The translations under genes and the position numbers were made by a program. A DNA stretch of 64,000 nucleotides from NCBI RefSeq assembly GCF_007858445.1, contig NZ_VIGV01000003.1:558001-622000 (forward strand). Reading direction: 5' to 3'. Positions 1 to 9,392 of the stretch are shown here, piece by piece. The notes beneath the pieces were generated by a model. That model did not search any database. It worked only from the letters and a program-made list of their open reading frames with translations, and was not told the DNA's origin. The first letter of the stretch is position 1. The number at the start of each line of letters is the position of its first letter. The DNA is from Tsukamurella sputi (GTDB lineage: Bacteria; Actinomycetota; Actinomycetes; Mycobacteriales; Mycobacteriaceae).

Positions 1-312
1 CTCGACGACGGTGGTCTTGTCACCGTCGGCCACGAGCGTGAAGCTCCAGACGGTGTGGTTCTCGGCCACGCGGAAGGCGATGCGCTCGTTCGGCGTGAAC
101 TCGGTGACCTGGGTGTTCGTGGGCCAGACCTTCCAGCCCTGACGGTTGATGTTCAGCATGCGGGTGCCCTGCTTGATCGGGCCACCGAAGACGAACACCT
201 TCTTGCACTGCGGGCTGCGCTCGCCCATCTTCGCCAGGTCGGACACGGCGGCCCAGACCTTCTCCACGGGCGCGTCGATCACGACGCTGGACTCCAATAC
301 GGGGGTTGCCAT
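1..312 (-). CDS. SRPBCC (polyketide cyclase/dehydrase-like) protein, 3' end outside the window
   Basis: The first 104 residues of a leftward gene are visible; it starts at an ATG at 312 and runs off the left edge. An AGGA ribosome site lies about 8 bases before the start. The opening (MATPVLESSVVIDAPVEKVW) is typical of the SRPBCC/START-like fold, small lipid- or ligand-binding proteins such as the mycobacterial polyketide cyclase family. The segment ending in HTVWSFTL fits the next strands of that fold. Typical family length is about 140-150 residues, so roughly a third is missing. It is divergent from groEL, with the two CIRCE operators between them. Ligand unknown. Confidence 0.8.
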   Translation of the reverse strand, partial: MATPVLESSVVIDAPVEKVWAAVSDLAKMGERSPQCKKVFVFGGPIKQGTRMLNINRQGWKVWPTNTQVTEFTPNERIAFRVAENHTVWSFTLVADGDKTTVVE

Positions 313-388
313 GACCGGATCCTACCCAGCGGTAGGAACCGCCCGACGGTGCCGTCTTTCCGCCCGGGGCGGACGGGGCGGGATCGAC

Positions 389-415
389 CTTGCACTCGGC
401 ACCGCCGAGTGCTAG
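389..415 (+). promoter_or_regulatory. CIRCE operator 1 (HrcA site) upstream of groEL
   Basis: Inverted repeat matching CIRCE (TTAGCACTC-N9-GAGTGCTAA). The left arm is CTTGCACTC (389-397), the spacer is 9 bases and the right arm is GAGTGCTAG (407-415). HrcA represses chaperonin genes at such sites in actinobacteria. It lies about 175 bases before the groEL start. Confidence 0.88.
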
Positions 416-422
416 AAACGAC

Positions 423-2212
<1,790 letters not shown>

Positions 2213-2238
2213 GTCCAAGCCACTCGGATCAGGATCTC

Positions 2239-2276
2239 CGGGCCCGGCATCGTCGTCCGCGACGGTGCCGGGCCCG
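2239..2276 (+). terminator. GC-rich terminator hairpin after groEL
   Basis: A 16-base stem (2239-2254 with 2261-2276, one G-T pair) closes a 6-base loop, 27 bases after the groEL stop. There is no T-tract, as is common in actinobacteria. The right arm contains CGACGGTGC, the nonamer that recurs throughout the window. Confidence 0.7.
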
Positions 2277-2282
2277 CCCCGT

Positions 2283-2356
2283 TTCCGAATTTCGGGTTGT
2301 ACGAGGGTCGGCGGCAGAATCAGCCGCCGCCGCTTCGCAGAACCCGAACTTCGGAA
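2283..2356. repeat. 74-bp intergenic hairpin element (copy A)
   Basis: The outer arms 2283-2298 and 2341-2356 are complementary at 15 of 16 positions. An inner stem (2309-2315 with 2323-2329) sits inside. Both the 74-bp length and the outer arm sequence resemble the hairpin at 44335-44408; about 13 of 16 positions match in each arm. It lies in the groEL-htpG gap and may act as a second terminator or be a dispersed small repeat. Confidence 0.6.
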
Positions 2357-2445
2357 CGCACCAGACCAGCGGGCCGCGGTGAGCGGCGCGTAACCACCTC
2401 CATCATCCGTATCGGACATCCGTCCGTGTTCAGAAAGGCGACGAC

Positions 2446-4362
2446 GTGACCGCAGAGACCCTTCAGTTCCAGGCCGAGACCGATCAGCTGCTGTCGCTGA
2501 TGATCCACTCGGTGTACTCGGAGAAGGACGTCTTCCTCCGTGAGCTGATCTCCAACGCCTCGGACGCGCTGGACAAGCTGCGCCTGGAGGCCTACCAGGA
2601 CAAGAACCTGGACGCGGACGCTTCCGACCTGCACATCGAGCTGCGCCCCGACGCCGATGCCCGCACGCTCACCATCGCGGACAACGGCATCGGCATGAGC
2701 CGCGCGGACGTCGTCGACCTCATCGGCACGCTCGCGAAGTCCGGCACCGGCGAGCTCAAGCGGAAGCTGGAGGCCGCCAAGCAGGCCAAGGAACAGGGTG
2801 CCTCAGCGGAGCTCATCGGCCAGTTCGGCATCGGCTTCTATTCCGCGTTCATGGTCGCCGACCGCGTCGTGCTCGTCACCCGCAAGGCGGGCGAGGACAC
2901 CGCCACGCGGTGGGAGTCCGAGGGCCACGGCACCTACACCGTCACCGACCTCACGGGTGACGACGTGCCCGCGCAGCACGGCACCACGATCACTCTTCAC
3001 CTGCGCGCCGCGGACGGCGACGACAGCCTCCACGACTACGCCTCCGAGCACGTGCTCCGCACGGTCGTCCGGCGCTACAGCGACTTCATCGCCTTCCCGA
3101 TCCGCCTGGTCCTCCCCGCCGCGGCGGACGGCGAGGCCGCCGAGTCCGACGATGCCGCACCGTCCGGCCCGGAGACCCTCAACTCCATGCAGGCCCTGTG
3201 GGCCCGCCCCAAGGAGGAGGTCTCCGACGAGGAGTACGCCGACTTCTACCGGCACATCAGCCACGCCTTCGACGAGCCGCTCGAGACGATCGCGGTCCGC
3301 GCGGAGGGCACCTTCGAGTACCAGGCGCTGCTCTTCATCCCGACGATGCCGCCCTTCGACATGTTCTACCGCAACACCAAGCCGGGTCCCGCGCTCTACG
3401 TCAAGCGGGTGTTCATCATGGATCACTGCGAGGCGCTGCTGCCCCCGTACCTGCGGTTCATCACCGGTGTCGTGGACGCACAGGACCTCTCTCTCAACGT
3501 CTCCCGCGAGATCCTGCAGAACGACCGGCACCTCGTGATGATCCGCAAGCGCCTGGTCAAGCGGGTGCTGCAGACCGTCACCGCGATGCGGGAGAACGAG
3601 CGGGAGAAGTACGACACCTTCTGGACCTCCTTCGGTGCCGTTCTCAAGGAGGGGCTGCTCGACGATCACGAGAATCGCGAAACCCTGCTCAAGGCATCGT
3701 CGTTCGCGTCGACCTTCAGCAAGGAGGGCACCACCGGCCTCGCGGAGTACGTCTCGCGCATGCCCGAGGGGCAGGACGTCATCTACTACGCCGCCGGTGA
3801 ATCCCGCCGACAGCTGGAGTCCTCGCCGCACCTGGAGGCCTTCGCCGCCAAGGGCTTCGAGGTGCTGCTCCTCACCGACCAGGTCGACGAGCTGTGGACC
3901 ACCGGCGCGGAGTTCGACGGTAAGCGGTTCGTCTCCGTCGCGAAGGGCGAGGCCGACCTCGGCGACGAGACGCCGGAGGCGGAGGGCTTCGAGCCGCTCA
4001 CCGAATGGCTGGCGAAGACGCTGGAGGACAAGGTCTCCGGTGTGCGTCTTACCTCGCGGCTGACCACCTCGCCCGCGTGCCTCGTGGGCGGCGAGTTCGA
4101 CCTGACGCCGCAGCTCGAGCAGATGTACCGCGCCAGCGGCCAGGAGGTGCCGCGGACCCGACGCACGCTAGAGCTGAACCCGGAGAACGATCTCGTCCGT
4201 GCACTCAAGGACAAGGTCGCAGCGGGGGAGCCGGGAGACGAGCTGAAGGACGCCGCTGAGATCCTCTACGGCACCGCCATGCTGGCGGAGGGCGGCGCCG
4301 TGGCGGATCCCGCCGAGTTCGCCACCGTCCTCGCACGCCAGCTCGCTCGCAACCTCAGCTGA
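2446..4362 (+). CDS. htpG: Hsp90-family chaperone HtpG
   Basis: 638-residue cytosolic ATP-dependent chaperone, close to the usual 620-650 residues. The GHKL ATP-binding fold is clear: the LRELISNASDALDK helix near residues 31-44, DNGIGM at 79-84 and GQFGIGFYSAF further on. The middle domain contains the conserved stretch ending LSLNVSREILQ. The GTG at 2446 is taken as start because MTAETLQFQAET matches the family N-terminus and a purine-rich site (aaaggcg) precedes it. Placement beside groEL groups two heat-shock genes, but the hairpins between them suggest separate transcription. No heat-shock operator is evident in its own upstream region. Confidence 0.97.
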   Translation: MTAETLQFQAETDQLLSLMIHSVYSEKDVFLRELISNASDALDKLRLEAYQDKNLDADASDLHIELRPDADARTLTIADNGIGMSRADVVDLIGTLAKSGTGELKRKLEAAKQAKEQGASAELIGQFGIGFYSAFMVADRVVLVTRKAGEDTATRWESEGHGTYTVTDLTGDDVPAQHGTTITLHLRAADGDDSLHDYASEHVLRTVVRRYSDFIAFPIRLVLPAAADGEAAESDDAAPSGPETLNSMQALWARPKEEVSDEEYADFYRHISHAFDEPLETIAVRAEGTFEYQALLFIPTMPPFDMFYRNTKPGPALYVKRVFIMDHCEALLPPYLRFITGVVDAQDLSLNVSREILQNDRHLVMIRKRLVKRVLQTVTAMRENEREKYDTFWTSFGAVLKEGLLDDHENRETLLKASSFASTFSKEGTTGLAEYVSRMPEGQDVIYYAAGESRRQLESSPHLEAFAAKGFEVLLLTDQVDELWTTGAEFDGKRFVSVAKGEADLGDETPEAEGFEPLTEWLAKTLEDKVSGVRLTSRLTTSPACLVGGEFDLTPQLEQMYRASGQEVPRTRRTLELNPENDLVRALKDKVAAGEPGDELKDAAEILYGTAMLAEGGAVADPAEFATVLARQLARNLS

Positions 4363-4391
4363 TCGACGGTGCTCGGCGTACCGTCGGACGT

Positions 4392-4907
4392 ATGGACGGA
4401 ACCGCTGCACGCGACCTGCTCACCGACTCGTTCGCCCGCATCCGCGAGCACGCGGAGGAGGTGACGGACGGTCTCGACCCGGACATCGCGAACCGGCGGA
4501 TCGTGCCGGACGCCAACACGATCACCTGGCTGGTGTGGCACAGCGCTCGCGTCATCGACGCGCAACTCGCGCCGATCGCCGGCGTCGAGGAGGTCTGGAC
4601 GGCGAACGGCTGGTACGACCGCTTCGGCCTCGACCTGCCGCCGGAGTCCACGGGGTACGGTCACACCCGCGCCGACGCCGCGAAGGTGCACGGCAGCGAT
4701 GCGCTGCTCATAGGCTACTTCCGCGACGTCGACTCCATGGCGAGCCGCTACCTCGCGGAGGTCACACCGGATGAGCTGGCCCGCGTCATCGATGAGGCCT
4801 GGGACCCGCCGGTCACCGTCGCGGTGCGCCTGGTGAGCATCGTCGACGACTGCGCGCAGCACCTGGGCGCCGCCGCCTACCTCAAGGGCGCTCTGCTTCC
4901 GGACTGA
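4392..4907 (+). CDS. DinB/DUF664-family protein (mycothiol-transferase-like fold)
   Basis: 171-residue protein of the DinB four-helix-bundle superfamily, whose members bind a metal through histidines and in actinobacteria often act as mycothiol- or bacillithiol-dependent transferases. A histidine in the second helix (WLVWHSARVID, near residue 52) and one near the C-terminus (DDCAQHLGAAAYLKG) sit where family metal ligands are expected. It starts 29 bases after the htpG stop and may be read through from it. The substrate cannot be told from sequence. The nonamer CGACGGTGC lies in the short gap before it. Confidence 0.82.
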   Translation: MDGTAARDLLTDSFARIREHAEEVTDGLDPDIANRRIVPDANTITWLVWHSARVIDAQLAPIAGVEEVWTANGWYDRFGLDLPPESTGYGHTRADAAKVHGSDALLIGYFRDVDSMASRYLAEVTPDELARVIDEAWDPPVTVAVRLVSIVDDCAQHLGAAAYLKGALLPD

Positions 4908-5036
4908 CGCCGACGACCGGCACCGCGTGCAGAGCCAGCTCCACGTAGACGCGCCGCTCGTCGATCTGGTGCCCGAGAACCGATTCCGCCCGCCGCGGGG
5001 TATCGCTGCACGGACCGCGAACGTCTGACCTGCGTA

Positions 5037-5105
5037 CAGAAGCCGGCCGTCGGCTCGGTCGCGATGGAGATACTTCCGCGCGACCGAGCTGAGGGCCGGT
5101 TTCTG
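5037..5105. terminator. Long imperfect hairpin between convergent genes
   Basis: The arms 5037-5063 and 5079-5105 pair at 24 of 27 positions around a 15-base loop. The hairpin lies in the 212-bp gap between the rightward DinB-family gene and the leftward luciferase-family gene, so it fits a bidirectional terminator. I see no gene in this gap. Confidence 0.65.
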
Positions 5106-5119
5106 TGGTGTCTCGGCGG

Positions 5120-6046
5120 CTACAGGTCGGCGACCTGCGGCAGCACCTCGGCGCCGATCCACTCCACGTGGTCGAGGTCGCTCTGGTCGAGCACCTGCAG
5201 GTACACCCGCGAGGCGCCGGCCTCGGCGAAGGTGCCCAACTTGTCGACGATCTCCGCCGCAGACCCGGTGAGCCCGTTCTCCCGCAGCTCGGGCAGCTCG
5301 CGGCCGATCGTGGCGGCCCGTCGTGCGACGGTCGCCTCGTCGGACCCACCGCAGACGATCTGCGCGGCGGACTTGATGATCGACTGCGGGTCGCGGCCGA
5401 CGGCGGTGGCGGCGGCGTCGACGCGGGCCCACACGGCCGCAGCCTCCTCGACCGGCACGAAGGGGGTGTTGTACTCGTCGGCGAACCGCGCGGCCAGCGC
5501 GGCGCTGCGCTTCTTGCCGGCGCCTCCCAGCACGATCGGCACGTGCGCCTGCGCGGGCTTGGGCAGCGCGGGGGAGTCGACCACCGAGAAGTGCTCACCG
5601 CGGAAGGTGTAGGGGCCCTGCGCCTCCCACAGTCCGGTGACGATCTCCAGTGTCTCCTCGAAGCGCGCGAAGCGCTCCTTCACGTCCGGGAAGGGGATCG
5701 CGTACGCGGCGTGCTCCTCCTCGAACCAGCCGGCGCCGAGCCCGAGTTCCACGCGCCCGCCCGACATCTCGTCGACCTGCGCGACGGAGATCGCCAGCGG
5801 TCCGGGGAACCGGAAGGTGGCGGACGTGACCAGCGTGCCGAGCCGGATGGTGGAGGTCTCACGACCGATCGCGCCGAGCGTGATCCACGAGTCGGTGGGG
5901 CCGGGCGCCCCGTCGACGTTCATCGCGACGTAGTGGTCGGATCGGAAGAAGGCGCCGAATCCGGCGGCCTCCGCGGTCCGCGCGACGGCGAGCTGGTCGG
6001 CGTAGGTGGCTCCCTGCTGGGGTTCGACGAAGATGCGTAGCTCCAT
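5120..6046 (-). CDS. LLM-class flavin/F420-dependent oxidoreductase
   Basis: 308-residue luciferase-like (TIM-barrel) oxidoreductase. The start MELRIFVEPQQGATYADQL, the motif SDHYVAMNV in the first third, the SATFRFPGPLA segment and the GAGWFEEEH turn are characteristic of LLM enzymes of the probable-F420 subfamily common in Mycobacteriales. The frame is open far upstream, but the ATG at 6046 gives the family N-terminus and begins 17 bases after the preceding gene ends. It probably uses F420 or FMN to oxidise or reduce an unknown small molecule. It is likely co-transcribed with the DoxX-like gene on the same strand. Confidence 0.9.
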   Translation of the reverse strand: MELRIFVEPQQGATYADQLAVARTAEAAGFGAFFRSDHYVAMNVDGAPGPTDSWITLGAIGRETSTIRLGTLVTSATFRFPGPLAISVAQVDEMSGGRVELGLGAGWFEEEHAAYAIPFPDVKERFARFEETLEIVTGLWEAQGPYTFRGEHFSVVDSPALPKPAQAHVPIVLGGAGKKRSAALAARFADEYNTPFVPVEEAAAVWARVDAAATAVGRDPQSIIKSAAQIVCGGSDEATVARRAATIGRELPELRENGLTGSAAEIVDKLGTFAEAGASRVYLQVLDQSDLDHVEWIGAEVLPQVADL

Positions 6047-6063
6047 GGAAGACCACTGTGCCA

Positions 6064-7347
6064 CTACAGCCGCGGACGTGTGCGATCGAAGGGTGCCTGC
6101 ACGAAACGGATGTCGGCGCGGCGGTCCAGCTCGCGCCGCTCGTACCGCGCGTCCAGCCGCCGTCCATCGACGGTGCCGACCACTTGCAGGCCGGCGGGCA
6201 CCGTCGTGACCTGCAGCTCGACGGGCTCGGCCCCGGCCCCGGCGCGCACCGTGAACCGGTCGCCGTCCGCGCGCAGGCCCCAGGCGGTGACGGCACCGTC
6301 GGGTGTCTGCGTGACGAGACTGTCCTGTGCGGAGCCCTTCGCCGGACGGTCCGCGGTGCCGCGGAGCGTGATCGCGATCGACGTCCAGACGGGCCCGTCC
6401 TCGCCCGTGGCGCGGGCGGGCGCGCCGTCGACGGTGAGCGAGACGGCCCGCCAGACCCCGTCCCGCGGATCGCGCGGGGTGTTCATCGCGTCGACCCGCT
6501 CCAGGTTGCCGGCGACGGTCGCGGCGATGAGGATCGCTGCCAGGACGCCGGCCACGACGGTGCCCGTACGCCGCGCGGGCGATGCGACTGCGGGGAGAAC
6601 GGCGCGGAGCAGGTCCCGACGATGCGGGAACACGAGGACCACGGCGATCAGCAGTAGTTCGGCGGCGAGCAACTTCACCGGCACGTCGTAGAAGACGTTG
6701 AGCAGCACGATCTGCGTCAGGGCGACGATCGAGAGCAGCGCCCCGGCGAGGCGGGTGCGCGGCACGATCAGCAGCAGTCCTGCGGCGAGTTCGATCGCCC
6801 CCGTGATCACCGTGTAGGGCGTGGACGCCGCCATGTAACCCCAGAGCAGGGAGAAGGGCTCGGTATCGCCCACGGCCTGCAGCTGATAGGCGGGCAGGTT
6901 CATGTGGCCCATTTGGGCGGGGATCACCTTGGCCAGACCGTAGAGCAGCATCGCGACCGCCAGCACCACGGTCGCGATCGCGCGCAGGACCCGGGTGGCG
7001 CGGTCGACGCCCACCGCGCCCCGGTCGCCGGAACGCACCGCGACGGCGCCCCACAGCAGGCCCGCGCACGCGCCGATCGCGAGTGCGCCGGCGTGGAACT
7101 GCCACGCCCACTGCAGGTCGCTGCCGGTTGCGACGTCGACGGGCGCGGGAGCAGTACCGGTGATCCGGGCCCCGACGGCGCCGACCGCCCGCCACAGCGG
7201 CGTGAACCACGATGCCGCGGACAGCGCGGCGACGACCTGTGAGAGCAGTACGGCGGCGGTGAACAGGATCAGGACGAGGCCCGCGACGGCGAGCCCGACG
7301 GTGCGCGCGACCGTGCGGAGGGGAGAGAGGGAAGCAGCGCGAGTCAC
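6064..7347 (-). CDS. DoxX-like integral membrane protein with C-terminal soluble domain
   Basis: 427-residue protein. The first two thirds hold about seven hydrophobic segments, including a DoxX-like four-helix block near residues 140-260 (MGHMNLPAYQ, GAIELAAGLLLIVP). After a further membrane helix near residue 285, the last about 135 residues are soluble, beta-rich and probably extracytoplasmic. I recognise no catalytic motif. The GTG at 7347 is the likely start. Two candidate IdeR boxes lie upstream, between it and the divergent siderophore-binding lipoprotein gene, so it may be iron-regulated. Function unknown; involvement in iron or redox homeostasis is only inferred from position. Confidence 0.72.
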   Translation of the reverse strand: MTRAASLSPLRTVARTVGLAVAGLVLILFTAAVLLSQVVAALSAASWFTPLWRAVGAVGARITGTAPAPVDVATGSDLQWAWQFHAGALAIGACAGLLWGAVAVRSGDRGAVGVDRATRVLRAIATVVLAVAMLLYGLAKVIPAQMGHMNLPAYQLQAVGDTEPFSLLWGYMAASTPYTVITGAIELAAGLLLIVPRTRLAGALLSIVALTQIVLLNVFYDVPVKLLAAELLLIAVVLVFPHRRDLLRAVLPAVASPARRTGTVVAGVLAAILIAATVAGNLERVDAMNTPRDPRDGVWRAVSLTVDGAPARATGEDGPVWTSIAITLRGTADRPAKGSAQDSLVTQTPDGAVTAWGLRADGDRFTVRAGAGAEPVELQVTTVPAGLQVVGTVDGRRLDARYERRELDRRADIRFVQAPFDRTRPRL

Positions 7348-7368
7348 GGCCCCACCGTACCGAAATAC

Positions 7369-7387
7369 TATAGTTATGCTAACCTCA
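7369..7387 (+). promoter_or_regulatory. Candidate IdeR/DtxR iron box 1
   Basis: tatagttatgctaacctca matches the consensus TTAGGTTAGGCTAACCTAA at 14 of 19 positions; the right half GCTAACCT is exact. It lies between the divergent DoxX-like gene (start 7347) and the binding-protein gene (start 7472) and could control either. Confidence 0.75.
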
Positions 7388-7429
7388 GTTCGAATCGGGC
7401 CTGGGTATCGGCCTGACGCGGCCGTATGC

Positions 7430-7448
7430 TTTGATAAGCCTGTCCTAA
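7430..7448 (+). promoter_or_regulatory. Candidate IdeR/DtxR iron box 2
   Basis: tttgataagcctgtcctaa matches the same consensus at 13 of 19 positions. It ends 23 bases before the ATG of the binding-protein gene, a position expected to block its promoter when iron is plentiful. Confidence 0.65.
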
Positions 7449-7471
7449 TTACACGGAGAAAGGGCTACTCC

Positions 7472-8461
7472 ATGGCCAAGCATGTGCGATACCTCGTCGC
7501 CATCCTCTGTGCCGTCGGTCTGGTCGCCGGCTGCGGCGGAGGCGGCTCGTCCGACTCCCCCGCCGACGCGAACGCGACGCGCACCGTGAGCACCGTCAAG
7601 GGTGACGTGACGATCCCCGCGAAGCCGAAGCGGGTCGTGCTGCTGAACTACAACCTCGCGGGCTACCTGTACGACCTGGGCCTGCCCGTGGTCTCGATGG
7701 TCACCGAATACACCGACCGCGACCCGGCGAAGGCGCAGCCCTTCGACGCGTGGAAGGACGACTTCACCAAGGCCGGCACGAAGTTCATGCACTGGCCCGC
7801 CGGTGGCTACAACATCGAGGCGATCGCCGCCGAGAAGCCGGACCTCATCGTCGGTGGCGGCCTGGGCTTCCCGTTCAAGCAGACCAACGACGCCTACGAC
7901 CGGCTCAAGGCCATCGCCCCGACGATCGTGGTCGACAACAAGCTGGAGAGCTGGAACCAGCAGTTCGAGTTCCTGGCCAAGGCCTTCGACCAGCCGCGGG
8001 TGTACCAGGACGCCGTGAAGAGGTACGACGACCGCGTCTCACAGGTGAAGGCGGCCATCGCACCGCCTCCCGGCCCCGTGTCGTACCTGTCGATGACCGC
8101 GCAGGGCAAGGCCTACGGCCTCATCGAGAACCGCGGCGTGCCCGCCGAGTTCGCCAAGCTCGGCATCGAGCCGGCGCCGATCTTCGCGAGCGGCAAGTTC
8201 AAGCCGTACACCGCCGGCGGCGATTCCTACGAGATCACTCAGGAGGCGCTGCCGAGCACGGTGACGCAGCCCTCGGTCTTCATCGTCGGCTTCAGCGGCC
8301 AGACCTTCGATGCGAACTCGCTGCGCTCGCAGCCGGTCTACGCCTCGCTCCCGGCCTTCGCCGCGAACCGTGCCTACGACCTTCCCTACTGGGTGCAGCG
8401 CCCCGACTTCGACAAGGCCATGGCCACGCTCGACGTCGTCGAGAAGATGTTCAAGAAGTAA
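7472..8461 (+). CDS. Iron-siderophore ABC transporter substrate-binding lipoprotein
   Basis: 329-residue FepB/FhuD-type (periplasmic-binding, TroA-like) lipoprotein. The signal peptide ends in a lipobox (LVAGC, Cys about residue 21), so the protein should be anchored outside the membrane. The body opens with VTIPAKPKRVVLLNYNLAGYL, typical of ferric-siderophore binders, followed by EKPDLIVGG. The frame is open upstream, but the ATG at 7472 has ggagaaagg just before it and gives the signal peptide. Two candidate IdeR boxes precede it. No permease or ATPase gene of the FecCD/FepC type is present in the window, so its import partner lies elsewhere. It is convergent with the NRPS gene. Confidence 0.93.
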   Translation: MAKHVRYLVAILCAVGLVAGCGGGGSSDSPADANATRTVSTVKGDVTIPAKPKRVVLLNYNLAGYLYDLGLPVVSMVTEYTDRDPAKAQPFDAWKDDFTKAGTKFMHWPAGGYNIEAIAAEKPDLIVGGGLGFPFKQTNDAYDRLKAIAPTIVVDNKLESWNQQFEFLAKAFDQPRVYQDAVKRYDDRVSQVKAAIAPPPGPVSYLSMTAQGKAYGLIENRGVPAEFAKLGIEPAPIFASGKFKPYTAGGDSYEITQEALPSTVTQPSVFIVGFSGQTFDANSLRSQPVYASLPAFAANRAYDLPYWVQRPDFDKAMATLDVVEKMFKK

Positions 8462-8478
8462 CCCGCTCCACCACGCGA

Positions 8479-8512
8479 ACAGCCGCGGCCCGGGTGAACC
8501 GGCCGCGGCTGT
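8479..8512. terminator. Bidirectional terminator between binding protein and NRPS
   Basis: A perfect 12-base stem (8479-8490 with 8501-8512) and 10-base loop lie in the 70-bp gap between two convergent genes. A flanking CGCG on each side can extend the stem after a small bulge. Confidence 0.78.
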
Positions 8513-8531
8513 CGCGTCGTCTCAGGCGGAA

Positions 8532-9392
8532 TCAGTCGGGGAGCGCCTGCACCATCGCCTCCTGCGTCACCGTCGCTACCAGCTCCCCGTGCGCGTAGAA
8601 GTGGCCGGTCGACAGCCCGCGCCCACCGCGCGCGACGGGGGAATCGACCACCAGCAGGTGGAAGTCGTCGAACCGGGTGTGCCTGTGGAACCACAGCGAC
8701 TGGTTCAGCGTTGCCGCGCCGACCCGGTCGTAGCCCCAGGCGAGACCGTGCCGGGCGATGATCGGGTCCTGCACGGTGAGGTCGGACGCCCAGGCCAGCG
8801 CGGCGTCGTGCAGTACCTGCTCGGCGGGGAGCGTCCCGTCGGTGCGCATCCACACCAGGTTCCGGCTCGTCGCGCCCTCCGCTCCGCGCTTCTCCCACAC
8901 CGGCTCCGAGGCGAAGCGCATCTCGATCGGGTGTGAAGCGGCCACGAGGGTGCGCAGGCGCGACTCGTGTCCGGCGAACCGCTCCGCCATCGTGGGTAGC
9001 ATCAACGGATCACCCGCCTCCGGTGCCGTGTCGTTGTGCTCGAGCGCATTCGGCGCGTCGGCCTGATAGGCGAGCGTCATGACCGCCAGGATCCGCCCGT
9101 CCTGTTCGACGGTGACCTGACGGTTCGCCGCGGTCCGGCTGTCCCGCAGGCGCGTCACCCGGTAGGTGAGGTCCTGCGTCACGGCACCGAGCTCGACGAA
9201 GTGCGTGTGCGCCGCGTGCAGCGGCAACGCTCCGCCGTCCCCGGGGAGCGTCGCGGCGGAGGCCACGATCGCCTGCGCCAGGATCTGCCCGCCGAAGGTG
9301 TGCACGCCGACCTTCACCGGATGTCTGCCCGTGAAGACATCGGGGGCGTCGGCGCCGTCGAGTCGCAGCACCTCGAGGAACTGCTCGAAGTC
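8532..9392 (-). other. TesB-like (acyl-CoA thioesterase II, double hot-dog) domain at the NRPS C-terminus
   Basis: Residues 2566-2851 of the NRPS resemble acyl-CoA thioesterase II, with [12 protein letters not shown] in the first hot-dog and SLWFHR and TQEAM in the second. The E. coli TesB triad Asp204/Thr228/Gln278 maps to Asp2769 (WASD), Thr2793 (AATL) and Gln2842 (TQE). Spacings here are 24 and 49 residues, against 24 and 50 in TesB. The linker from the second carrier domain is only about 10-15 residues and contains no stop. An active enzyme that releases the peptide from T2 is the simplest reading. Editing of misloaded carriers is an alternative. Confidence 0.88.

Noticed and set aside
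4266-5432. 388-codon leftward frame covering the dinB-like gene and the gap to 5120
   Set aside because: Arg-rich shadow composition, overlaps two convincing genes and holds no family motif. A short stretch near 4930-5000 looked protein-like but could not be assigned.
8532-9392. TesB as a separate gene that was merely fused by annotation
   Set aside because: There is no stop between the second carrier domain and the thioesterase, the frame is continuous and the linker is only about 10-15 residues with no start signals seen.
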